The notes below the pieces were generated by a model. The model ran no database searches, had not been told where the DNA came from, and saw nothing but the letters and a program-made list of their open reading frames with translations. From Hohaiivirga sp031546825 (GTDB lineage: Bacteria > Pseudomonadota > Alphaproteobacteria > Rhizobiales > Beijerinckiaceae), in the NCBI GenBank assembly GCA_031546825.1, contig JAVBJU010000002.1, forward strand, positions 124,001 to 188,000: 64,000 nt of DNA, written 5' to 3'. The translations under genes and the position numbers were made by a program. Positions 24,336 through 32,743 of the stretch are shown piece after piece (positions within the stretch are counted from its first letter, which is position 1; every line of letters begins with the position of its first letter).

Positions 24336-26342
24336 GTGCCCCAAACACCAGCCACCACCCCGCTAACCCATGCCGATCTCGCCAATGCCGTGCGCGCGCT
24401 GGCCATTGATAGTGTGGAGCGGGCCAATTCCGGACACCCCGGTTTGCCGCTTGGTGCCGCCGATATGGCGACAGTGCTGTTCACCAAATTTCTGAAATAT
24501 GATGCCGCCGACCCCAAATGGTTTGACCGCGACCGCTTCATTCTCTCGGCGGGTCACGGCTCGATGCTGCTCTATGCCTTGCTGCATCTGACCGGCAACA
24601 AGAGCGTTACCGTTGATGAGCTGAAGCGTTTTCGCCAGTTGCACTCTGTCACCCCCGGCCACCCGGAGAATTTCGAGACACCCGGCGTTGAAATGACCAC
24701 GGGTCCGCTCGGCCAGGGCATTGCAACCTCGGTTGGCTTCGCGCTTGCCGAACGTGTGCTCAATGCCGAATATGGCGATGACCTCATTGACCATCACACC
24801 TATGTTCTCGCCTCCGATGGCGATCTGATGGAAGGTCTCAGCCAGGAGGCGATTGCACTTGCGGGCCACCTCAAGCTCAATCGCCTGATCGTGCTATTTG
24901 ACGACAACGGCATCTCCATCGACGGACCGCTGTCGATTGCCGATTCGGTTGATCAGGTGAAGCGTTTCGAGGCCTGCGGCTGGCGGGCAGTGCGCATTGA
25001 CGGGCACGACCCGAAAGCCATCGCCCGCGCCATTTCGCGCGCCAAAAAATCCGACCGGCCAACCCTGATTGCCTGTAAAACGGTGATCGGCTTCGGCTCT
25101 CCGAACCGCGCAGGCACATCAAAAGCCCATGGTGAACCGCTGGGTGCGGAAGAAGTATCTGCCACCAAGAAGGCGCTGGGCTGGAACCACCCCGCTTTTG
25201 TGGTGCCGGAAGACATTCGCAATGCCTGGCTCAAGGCAGGCAAGCGCGGGCGGCGACTGCGTCGGGCCTGGGCACGTCACGTCAAAGCCATGCCGGTCAA
25301 TGCCCGCACCGAATTTGAGCGACGCATCAACGGCGTGCGTCCCGCGAGCCTCAAGAGCGCGATCGAGACGCTGAAGAAGCAGCTTGTGTCGGCTCCGCAA
25401 AACGTCGCAACCCGTAAGGCCAGCGAAATTGCGCTCGAAGCGATCAAGGCAGTGATGCCGGAGCTGATTGTCGGTTCCGCCGACCTCACCCCCTCGAACA
25501 ACACCCGCACCAAAGGCGTGGTCGATATCGCCCCCGGTTCCTATAATGGGCGCTATATCCACTACGGCATTCGTGAGCACGGCATGGCCGCTGCCATGAA
25601 TGGCATTGCCTTGCACGGCGGTCTGGTTCCGGCTGGCGCAACTTTCATGGTATTCACCGATTACGCCCGCCCGGCCATGCGCATGGCGGCGCTGTCAAAG
25701 GTTCCAGCAATTTATGTCATGACCCACGACTCGATCGGTCTTGGCGAAGACGGCCCAACCCATCAACCGGTCGAACACCTTGCCGCTCTGCGGGCCATGC
25801 CCAATATGCGCGTATTTCGCCCCGCAGATGTGGTCGAAACGGCAGAATGCTGGCAATTGGCCGTTGAGCGTGATGACGGCCCCACCATGCTCGCGCTCAC
25901 CCGCCAAGGCCTGCCGCAAGTGCGCCTTACTGGTAGCGACGACAATCTGTGTGCCGCCGGCGCGTATGAACTTTCACCGGCGAGCAGCGGCAAAGCGCAA
26001 GTTTCGCTGTTTGCTTCCGGGTCCGAAGTTGAAATCGCGCTCGCTGCCCAGAAACTTTTAGCGGCCAAAGGCATTGATACACGTGTCGTCTCAGTGCCCT
26101 CACTCGAATTATTCCTGCAACAACCCGAGCGTGTGCGCCAGCGCATTCTCGGCACTGCACCGGTCAAGGTCGCCATTGAGGCCGCAGTGCGCTTTGGCTG
26201 GGATGCCGTGATCGGGGCAGATGGACTGTTCGTCGGCATGGCAGGTTTTGGGGCCAGTGGGCCCTACAAGGACTTGTATAAGCATTTTGGCATCACAGCC
26301 GAAGCTGTGGTCACGGAAGTGGAAAAAGCGTTCTTGGTCTGA
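24336..26342 (+). CDS. tkt: Transketolase
   Basis: Thiamine-diphosphate enzyme of the pentose phosphate pathway; it uses D-xylulose 5-P, the end product of the ula genes. The ~668-residue product has ERANSGHPGLPLGAAD, FDRDRFILSAGHGSMLLYA, TTGPLGQGIATSVG, the ThDP motif SDGDLMEGLSQEA ending near LIVLFDDNGISIDG, and YIHYGIREHGMAAAMNG plus THDSIGLGEDGPTHQP in the pyrimidine and linker parts. Start uncertain: a GTG at 24336 gives family length, while ATGs at 24213 and 24267 would add an atypical N terminus. Confidence 0.95.
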   Translation: MPQTPATTPLTHADLANAVRALAIDSVERANSGHPGLPLGAADMATVLFTKFLKYDAADPKWFDRDRFILSAGHGSMLLYALLHLTGNKSVTVDELKRFRQLHSVTPGHPENFETPGVEMTTGPLGQGIATSVGFALAERVLNAEYGDDLIDHHTYVLASDGDLMEGLSQEAIALAGHLKLNRLIVLFDDNGISIDGPLSIADSVDQVKRFEACGWRAVRIDGHDPKAIARAISRAKKSDRPTLIACKTVIGFGSPNRAGTSKAHGEPLGAEEVSATKKALGWNHPAFVVPEDIRNAWLKAGKRGRRLRRAWARHVKAMPVNARTEFERRINGVRPASLKSAIETLKKQLVSAPQNVATRKASEIALEAIKAVMPELIVGSADLTPSNNTRTKGVVDIAPGSYNGRYIHYGIREHGMAAAMNGIALHGGLVPAGATFMVFTDYARPAMRMAALSKVPAIYVMTHDSIGLGEDGPTHQPVEHLAALRAMPNMRVFRPADVVETAECWQLAVERDDGPTMLALTRQGLPQVRLTGSDDNLCAAGAYELSPASSGKAQVSLFASGSEVEIALAAQKLLAAKGIDTRVVSVPSLELFLQQPERVRQRILGTAPVKVAIEAAVRFGWDAVIGADGLFVGMAGFGASGPYKDLYKHFGITAEAVVTEVEKAFLV

Positions 26343-26569
26343 GCCAGAGCGTGCAAAAGCCACAAACGGAACCTATGACGTGCGCAGGTTTACTTTTTGA
26401 TTGGGACAACTGCGGCAATACGTAAGCGCAGAAACCCGTGACAACGCGCGATGCGTTGCGTAAAATATCACCTCGGCCCGCAACTGGGCGCGAAAGAGTT
26501 TGTGGGGCTCGCGAATGGGCCCAAAAACGGGGACGATTTGCGTCTCCAGATCGTGTAAGGAGCTAAAAC

Positions 26570-27577
26570 ATGACTGTGAAAGTTGCCATCAACGGTTTCG
26601 GCCGTATCGGACGTCTCGTACTGCGTTCCATTGTGGAAACCGGGCGTAAGGACATCGAAGTCGTCGCCATTAACGATCTGGGACCGGTTGAGACCAATGC
26701 CCACCTGCTGCGCTTCGACTCGATTCACGGTCGTTTCCCGGCGGATGTGAAGGTTGACGGCGACTACATCGTCATCAACGGCCACAAGATCAAGGTCACT
26801 GCCATCAAGAACCCGGCTGAACTGCCGCACAAGGAACTCGGCGTCGATATCGCCATGGAATGCACGGGCATCTTCACCGCCCGCGACAAGGCCGCCGCCC
26901 ATCTCCAGGCCGGTGCCAAGCGCGTGCTGGTTTCCGCCCCTGCTGACGGCGCTGATCTCACCGTCGTTTACGGCGTGAACCATCAGAAGCTCACCAAGGA
27001 GCACACCGTTGTTTCCAACGCATCGTGCACCACCAACTGTCTCGCCCCGGTCGCCAAGGTCCTCAATGACCTGATCGGTATCGAGAAGGGCTTCATGACC
27101 ACGGTTCACTCCTACACCAACGATCAGCCGTCGCTCGACCAGATGCACAAGGATCTGTATCGTGGCCGCGCTGCAGCCCTCTCCATGATCCCGACCTCGA
27201 CCGGTGCCGCCAAGGCCGTTGGCCTCGTGCTGCCGGAACTCGCTGGCAAGCTCGACGGCGTCGCCATCCGCGTTCCGACCCCGAACGTGTCGGTGGTGGA
27301 CTTCAAGTTCATCTCCAAGCGCGCCACCACGATTGCCGAGATCAACGAAGCCATCATCAAGGCAGCCGATGGCCCGCTCAAGGGCGTGCTCGGCTACACC
27401 AAGGTCCCGAACGTCTCCATCGACTTCAACCATGACCCGCACTCCTCAACCTTCCACATCGACCAGACCAAGGTCATGGATGGCACCTTCGTGCGCGTGA
27501 TGTCCTGGTACGATAACGAATGGGGCTTCTCGACCCGTATGGCCGACACGGCCCTCGCCATGGCGAAGCTCATCTAA
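26570..27577 (+). CDS. gap: Glyceraldehyde-3-phosphate dehydrogenase
   Basis: A 335-residue GAPDH. The NAD-binding start VAINGFGRIGRLVLR, the catalytic cysteine in SNASCTTNCLAPV, TVHSYTNDQ, and WYDNEWGFSTRM near the C terminus are all present. The ribosome site AAGGAG precedes the ATG. The 227-bp upstream gap after tkt probably carries its own promoter. Reversible step linking triose phosphate to 1,3-bisphosphoglycerate; followed by pgk. Confidence 0.97.
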   Translation: MTVKVAINGFGRIGRLVLRSIVETGRKDIEVVAINDLGPVETNAHLLRFDSIHGRFPADVKVDGDYIVINGHKIKVTAIKNPAELPHKELGVDIAMECTGIFTARDKAAAHLQAGAKRVLVSAPADGADLTVVYGVNHQKLTKEHTVVSNASCTTNCLAPVAKVLNDLIGIEKGFMTTVHSYTNDQPSLDQMHKDLYRGRAAALSMIPTSTGAAKAVGLVLPELAGKLDGVAIRVPTPNVSVVDFKFISKRATTIAEINEAIIKAADGPLKGVLGYTKVPNVSIDFNHDPHSSTFHIDQTKVMDGTFVRVMSWYDNEWGFSTRMADTALAMAKLI

Positions 27578-27587
27578 GCTGACCCCA

Positions 27588-27616
27588 AAACGGCGGGCTT
27601 CAAAGGCCCGCCGTTT
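27588..27616 (+). terminator. Hairpin between gap and pgk
   Basis: A perfect 11-bp stem AAACGGCGGGC / GCCCGCCGTTT with a 7-base loop. The following bases are only moderately T-rich, so it may be a partial terminator or mRNA 3'-end stabiliser that lowers pgk relative to gap. Confidence 0.7.
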
Positions 27617-27650
27617 CCATTCATATGTTTGATTTGAAGGTTTTTTCCGC

Positions 27651-28847
27651 ATGACCGCCTTCCGCACTCTCGACGATGTCAACGTAAAGGGCAAAAGAGT
27701 TTTGCTTCGCGTGGATCTCAATGTTCCCATGGATAATGGTGTCGTGACCGATGCCACCCGCATTGAACGCGTCCTGCCGACCATCACCGAAATCGCTGAT
27801 CACGGCGGCAAGGTCATCATGCTCGCCCATTTCGGTCGCCCGAAAGGCAAACGCGAGCCCGCCGACAGCCTGAAGCCGGTGGCTGAGGCCACTGCCAAGC
27901 TCCTCAAGCGCCCAGTTGCCTTCGCCGATGATTGCATCGGAGAAGCCGCTGAAAAGGCTGTTGCCGCTATGAAAAACGGCGATATCCTCCTCCTCGAAAA
28001 CACCCGCTATCATGCTGAGGAAGAGAAGAACGACCCCGAATTCAGCAAGGCGCTGGCCAAGAACGGCGACATCTATGTCAACGACGCCTTCTCCGCCGCG
28101 CACCGCGCGCATTCCTCGACCGAAGGTCTTGCTCATCTTATCCCCGCCTATGCAGGCCGTACCATGCAGGCTGAGCTTCAGGCGCTGACACGCGGACTTG
28201 AATCGCCGCAACGTCCGGTAATCGCGGTTGTCGGCGGTGCCAAGGTTTCGTCGAAGATTGACCTTCTCGAAAACCTGGTCGCCAAGGTTGACGCGCTCGT
28301 CATCGGCGGCGGCATGGCCAACACCTTCCTGTTCGCCGCTGATTTCGCCATCGGTCGCTCGCTTGCCGAGAAAGATCTGCGCGAAACCGCCCTGCGCATC
28401 ATGTCGAAGGCCCGTGAGAGCGGCTGCGCCATCATCCTGCCCATCGACGTGGTTGTGGCCCAGGAGTTCAAAGCCAACGCCCCGCACCGCACCTATGCCA
28501 TCGATTCCGTCTCGGCTGACGGCATGATCCTTGATGTTGGCGCTCAGTCGGTGGACCGCATCAACGCGGCCATCAACGATGCTGCAACGCTGGTATGGAA
28601 TGGCCCGCTCGGCGCATTCGAACTCAGCCCCTTCGACAAGGGCACCATGTCGGCCGCCAAGCACGCAGCCGCCCGCACCAAAGCCGGAAAGCTCGTTTCC
28701 GTGGCTGGCGGCGGTGATACGGTTGCGGCGCTCAACCAGGCGGGTGTTGCCGGTGAGTTCTCCTATGTCTCGACGGCAGGCGGCGCCTTCCTCGAATGGA
28801 TGGAAGGTAAGGCGCTTCCCGGCGTGGAAGCGTTGCGCGCCAAGTAA
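27651..28847 (+). CDS. pgk: Phosphoglycerate kinase
   Basis: A 398-residue PGK. It shows the N-terminal RVDLNVPMDNGVVTD substrate site, MLAHFGRPKGK, LLENTRYHAEEEKND, YVNDAFSAAHRAHSST, VVGGAKVSSKIDLL, and the nucleotide-binding GPLGAFELSPFDKGT and VAGGGDTVAAL motifs. Normal length. It lies between gap and fba, the usual order in Rhizobiales. Confidence 0.97.
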   Translation: MTAFRTLDDVNVKGKRVLLRVDLNVPMDNGVVTDATRIERVLPTITEIADHGGKVIMLAHFGRPKGKREPADSLKPVAEATAKLLKRPVAFADDCIGEAAEKAVAAMKNGDILLLENTRYHAEEEKNDPEFSKALAKNGDIYVNDAFSAAHRAHSSTEGLAHLIPAYAGRTMQAELQALTRGLESPQRPVIAVVGGAKVSSKIDLLENLVAKVDALVIGGGMANTFLFAADFAIGRSLAEKDLRETALRIMSKARESGCAIILPIDVVVAQEFKANAPHRTYAIDSVSADGMILDVGAQSVDRINAAINDAATLVWNGPLGAFELSPFDKGTMSAAKHAAARTKAGKLVSVAGGGDTVAALNQAGVAGEFSYVSTAGGAFLEWMEGKALPGVEALRAK

Positions 28848-28879
28848 TGCCTAGGGAAACCCTGTCGGTCTCATATATC

Positions 28880-28910
28880 ACCACCGGCGCTATCGCCGGT
28901 GGTTTTTTTT
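28880..28910 (+). terminator. Intrinsic terminator after pgk
   Basis: A 10-bp stem ACCACCGGCG / CGCCGGTGGT with a 4-base loop and eight T. Strong terminator separating pgk from fba. Confidence 0.9.
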
Positions 28911-28986
28911 GTTTATGTAAGGCGCAACGGTATTTCATCCCCATTGAACCGCATCAATAATGGTTCGCGCCTACCGGAGGAAAGCA

Positions 28987-30054
28987 ATGGCCCGTATTAC
29001 CCTCAGACAGCTTCTCGATCATGCCGCCGAATATTCCTACGGCGTTCCCGCGTTCAACATCAACAACATGGAACAGGGGCTTGCCATTGCGGCGGCGGCC
29101 GACGCCTGCAACGCACCGCTCATCATCCAAGCGAGCCGTGGCGCGCGCCAATACGCCAACGACATCATGCTGACGCGGATGATCGACGCGCTGGTTGAAA
29201 TCTACCCGCATATTCCGATCTGTATGCATCTCGACCACGGTAACGGCCCGACCACCTGCCTCACCGCCATCCAGTCTGGCTTCACCTCGGTGATGATGGA
29301 CGGCTCGCTTGAAGCCGATGGCAAGACCCCGGCCTCATATGAATACAATGTCGATGTGACCCGCACGGTGGTGGACATGTCGCATTTCGGCGGCGTCTCC
29401 GTCGAAGGCGAGTTGGGTGTGCTCGGTTCGCTCGAAACGGGCATGGGTGAGAAGGAAGACGGCCATGGCTTCGACGGAAAGCTGTCCCATGACCAGCTCC
29501 TGACCGACCCGCAGCAGGCTGTGGACTTTGTGCGCAAAACCAAGGTCGATGCGCTCGCCATCGCCATGGGCACCTCTCACGGCGCTTACAAGTTCACCCG
29601 CAAGCCCGATGGCGAAGTGCTGGCGATGAGTGTCATCGAGCAGATCCACACGCTCCTGCCCGATACCCATCTCGTGATGCATGGCTCCTCCTCTGTGCCG
29701 CAGGATCTGCAGGAGATCATCAACAAATACGGCGGCAAGATGCCCCAGACCTGGGGTGTGCCGGTTGAAGAAATCCAGCGCGGCATCAAGAACGGCGTGC
29801 GCAAGGTCAATATCGACACCGACAATCGCATGGCGTTGACCGGCCAGATTCGCCGCATTTTCGCGGAGAACCCCGGCGAATTCGACCCACGCAAATACCT
29901 AAAGCCGGCCATGGATGCCATGACCAAGCTGTGCAAGGACCGTTTTGAGGCCTTCGGTACCGCAGGCCAGGCTGACAAGATCAAACCGATCGCGCTATCC
30001 GAGATGGCCAAGCGCTACGCGTCCGGCTCCCTCGACCCGAAAATCAACGGCTGA
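28987..30054 (+). CDS. fba: Class II fructose-bisphosphate aldolase
   Basis: A 355-residue zinc-dependent aldolase of the CbbA/FbaA-like type. Seen are YGVPAFNINNMEQGLAI, CMHLDHGNG (zinc His and catalytic Asp), SVMMDGSLEADG, VEGELGVLGSLETG, AIAMGTSHGAYKF (zinc His), VMHGSSSVPQ and KVNIDTDNRMA. The ATG at 28987 has GGAGG upstream and is preferred to one 27 bases earlier. It has its own upstream region after the pgk terminator. Confidence 0.96.
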   Translation: MARITLRQLLDHAAEYSYGVPAFNINNMEQGLAIAAAADACNAPLIIQASRGARQYANDIMLTRMIDALVEIYPHIPICMHLDHGNGPTTCLTAIQSGFTSVMMDGSLEADGKTPASYEYNVDVTRTVVDMSHFGGVSVEGELGVLGSLETGMGEKEDGHGFDGKLSHDQLLTDPQQAVDFVRKTKVDALAIAMGTSHGAYKFTRKPDGEVLAMSVIEQIHTLLPDTHLVMHGSSSVPQDLQEIINKYGGKMPQTWGVPVEEIQRGIKNGVRKVNIDTDNRMALTGQIRRIFAENPGEFDPRKYLKPAMDAMTKLCKDRFEAFGTAGQADKIKPIALSEMAKRYASGSLDPKING

Positions 30055-30087
30055 CCCCGCATAACTGCGAAAAGCCTTAATTTTACC

Positions 30088-30121
30088 AGCCGGAGCATCC
30101 ATGATGCCCCGGCTTTTTTTG
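30088..30121 (+). terminator. Intrinsic terminator after fba
   Basis: A 12-bp stem with one mismatch (AGCCGGAGCATC / GATGCCCCGGCT), 3-base loop and seven T. Confidence 0.88.
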
Positions 30122-30198
30122 TAAACCGGTTCGAAATAAAGGCGGGTTATGCTGTAACATGATTACGCTATTAACTTTCCTTTGTTATCATGGTGCCC

Positions 30199-30867
30199 AT
30201 GACCGAATCGTCCCAGATCTATCTCATCACCCCGTTGATCGCGGCCCCCTCCTCCATCAGCGATGCGCTGGAGGCCGCCTGCGCCACCGGCAAAGTCGCC
30301 GCCGTCTTGATCCGGCTGGCGGCAGCCGATGAACGCACCCAAGTCAACCGCCTGAAGGTTCTGGTGCCCATTATCCAGAAATACCAAGCAGCCGCCATCG
30401 TCTCGCTGGAGAGCGAAGACGGCGTTGATCTTTGCGCGATTGCCGCGCGCGGCAGTGCCGACGGTATCCACACCGCCTATGACGCCGACCGGCTCCGTGA
30501 GCTTGGCGAGCGTCTCAAGGGCGAACGCAGCCTCGGCGTCGGCACGCTCCGCAACCGCGATGATGCCATGACGGCGGGCGAGCTTGGGGCTGATTACGTG
30601 ATGTTTGGCGAGCCCCGCCCCGATGGCTTTACGCCGCCGATGGCCGGTACCATCGACCGCGCCGTGTGGTGGGCCGAGATTTTTGAAACACCCTGCGCCG
30701 CTTTTGTCGACAGCATCGACGCCGTCGAACAGATGGCAATGACTGGGGTGGAATTCATCGCACTCGGCGATGCGGTATGGACCCATGCACAAGGCCCCGC
30801 CGCGGCCCTGAACATCGCGGCAACCATACTCTCTCAAGTTGCCGCGCACCGGACGGAGTGTCCATGA
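30199..30867 (+). CDS. Thiamine-phosphate-synthase-like protein
   Basis: About 222 residues of the ThiE/TenI TIM-barrel superfamily: IYLITPLIAAP at the start, VAAVLIRLAAADE in place of the usual substrate loop, DGIHTAYDADRLRELGERL, LGVGTLRNRDDAMTAGELGADYVMFGEPRPDG, and FIALGDAVWTH near the end. Several ThiE pyrimidine/phosphate residues look altered, so activity as a true ThiE is doubtful; homologues are often encoded beside fba in Rhizobiales. Two close ATGs (30190, 30199) are possible starts. The stop overlaps the next gene's start. Confidence 0.75.
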   Translation: MTESSQIYLITPLIAAPSSISDALEAACATGKVAAVLIRLAAADERTQVNRLKVLVPIIQKYQAAAIVSLESEDGVDLCAIAARGSADGIHTAYDADRLRELGERLKGERSLGVGTLRNRDDAMTAGELGADYVMFGEPRPDGFTPPMAGTIDRAVWWAEIFETPCAAFVDSIDAVEQMAMTGVEFIALGDAVWTHAQGPAAALNIAATILSQVAAHRTECP

Positions 30868-31784
30868 CAAAAAGATTGCGGATCGCCAGCCTTATCGGAG
30901 CTCTCGCTCTGGCCGCGATACCGGCTTCAGCTGCCAAGATGAAGCCGGTCAAGGCCGATGCCGCCTATGCCGCTTTCCAGACCGGCTATTACATCACCGC
31001 CCACACCGAGGCCGAAGCGCGCCTCAAAAAACAACCTAAAGACGCCGCTGCCATGACGCTGCTTGGCGAAATCTACAGTCAGGGCCTCGGCGTGCCCCCC
31101 CAGCCGGAGGTGGCGGCACAATGGTATGACAAGGCCGCGCATCTTGGTGACGCCCATGCGATGGCAACCTACGGCCTGATGCTCATCGACGGTCTCGGCG
31201 TCAACAAGGACACCGCCCTCGGCAAGACCATGCTCGAACAAGCAGCCGGCAAAGGCAGCGCGCTGGCGGCCTATAATCTCGGCCTTTTGTTACTGAACTC
31301 CAGCAACGCCATCGAAATTACCCATGCGGCTATTCTGATCCGCGAAGCCGCGGAGGCGGAAATTCCAGAGGCGCAATATGCGCTCGGCGTGCTTTATCGG
31401 CGCGGACGCGGTGTCGATAAGGACGCCGCGGAAGCCGTGAAATGGTTGCAGCGCGCCACCGAGAACGGCTCCGTCAACGGCGAAGTGGAATACGCCATTC
31501 TGGTGTTCAATGGCGAAGGCGTTCCGGCCAATGAAGAGCTTGGAGCCAAGCACTTCCGCCGCGCCGCATACCAGGGCAACGCCATTGCCCAGAACCGCCT
31601 TGCGCGTATCTATGCCATTGGCCGTGGCCTGCCGAAAGATCGGGTGGAAGCGGCGGCATGGCACATGAGCGCCGCATCCAAGGGGCTCGCCGATGCCTGG
31701 CTTGACGCGGATCTGCGTGATATCAGCCTCAATGAGCGCATCCGCGCCGAGCGTCTGGTGCATGAGCGGGCGAGCATGCAGTAG
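30864..31784 (+). CDS. Secreted Sel1-repeat protein
   Basis: A 306-residue protein with a signal peptide (LRIASLIGALALAAIPASAA) followed by about seven Sel1-like repeats, for example AAMTLLGEIYSQGLGVPPQ, AMATYGLMLIDGLGVNKD, AQYALGVLYRRGRGVDKD and AQNRLARIYAIGRGLPKD. Likely periplasmic scaffold protein. Its ATG overlaps the stop of the ThiE-like gene, so the pair is translationally coupled; this pairing is common in Rhizobiales. The partner is unknown. Confidence 0.85.
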   Translation: MTKRLRIASLIGALALAAIPASAAKMKPVKADAAYAAFQTGYYITAHTEAEARLKKQPKDAAAMTLLGEIYSQGLGVPPQPEVAAQWYDKAAHLGDAHAMATYGLMLIDGLGVNKDTALGKTMLEQAAGKGSALAAYNLGLLLLNSSNAIEITHAAILIREAAEAEIPEAQYALGVLYRRGRGVDKDAAEAVKWLQRATENGSVNGEVEYAILVFNGEGVPANEELGAKHFRRAAYQGNAIAQNRLARIYAIGRGLPKDRVEAAAWHMSAASKGLADAWLDADLRDISLNERIRAERLVHERASMQ

Positions 31785-31929
31785 CTTGACGTGCGCGCCG
31801 CAAAGCGCCATCACAGGAACAACGTCATCCGGCGTAGGTTTGCGTCCGGAATGCATTTCATAAAGACATAAAGATATCTGGAAGACCGCAATGCGTCGGC
31901 CTTTTCGGAAGACATAAAGGACGCTTCAT

Positions 31930-32733
31930 ATGATCCGCTCTCCCCTGATGACCGTCATGACCGACGCGGTGATGAAGGCGGCCCGCTCGTTGAAACGCGA
32001 TTTCGGCGAGGTGGAAAATCTCCAGGTTTCGCGTAAAGGACCGGGGGACTTCGTTTCGGCAGCCGATCGCAAGTCGGAACAGATCCTGATGGAACTCCTG
32101 GAAAAGTCACGCCCTGGCTACAGTTTCGTGATGGAGGAGCAAGGTGTAGTCGAGGGTACGGACAAGAGCCACACCTGGCACATCGACCCGCTCGACGGCA
32201 CCACCAACTTCCTTCACGGCCTGCCCCACTTCGCCATCTCGGTCGGGTTGGAGCGCGAAGGCCAGATGGTCGCGGGCGTAATCTATGATCCGATCAAGGA
32301 TGAGCTGTTCATTGCCGAGAAGGGCAAGGGCGCGTTCATGAACAACCGCCGCCTGCGCGTCGCGGCGCGCGGTCATATGGTCGATGCGCTGGTCATCTGC
32401 GGGTTGCCCCATGTTAGCCGTGGCGACCACGGCCTGTTCTTCCGCGAACTGGCATCGGTGATGCCGCTTGCGGGCGGGATGCGCCGCTCGGGCTCCGCCG
32501 CGCTCGACATGGCCTATGTCGCGTGCGGCCGCGCCGACCTGTTCTGGGAGCGAAATCTCTATTCGTGGGACATGGCGGCAGGCATCATCATGCTGCGCGA
32601 AGCCGGCGGTTATGTCACCAGCGCCGATGGCGATGCCGACATTTTCAAGGCGCAATCGGTCGCCTGTGGCAATGAATACCTGCACCGCGACCTACTGAAA
32701 CTGCTGCGGAGCGCTAAAAAGCCGGTAGTCTGA
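31930..32733 (+). CDS. Inositol monophosphatase family protein
   Basis: A 267-residue Mg2+-dependent phosphatase of the IMPase/SuhB family. The metal-binding motifs are intact: VMEEQG, IDPLDGTTNFLHGLPHFAISVG and YSWDMAAGIIMLREAGG. Substrate could be inositol monophosphate or another sugar phosphate. The upstream 145-bp gap carries the nine-base word GACATAAAG twice. It converges on the ABC exporter gene with a 10-bp gap. Confidence 0.93.
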   Translation: MIRSPLMTVMTDAVMKAARSLKRDFGEVENLQVSRKGPGDFVSAADRKSEQILMELLEKSRPGYSFVMEEQGVVEGTDKSHTWHIDPLDGTTNFLHGLPHFAISVGLEREGQMVAGVIYDPIKDELFIAEKGKGAFMNNRRLRVAARGHMVDALVICGLPHVSRGDHGLFFRELASVMPLAGGMRRSGSAALDMAYVACGRADLFWERNLYSWDMAAGIIMLREAGGYVTSADGDADIFKAQSVACGNEYLHRDLLKLLRSAKKPVV

Positions 32734-32743
32734 GCCTTTTCTT

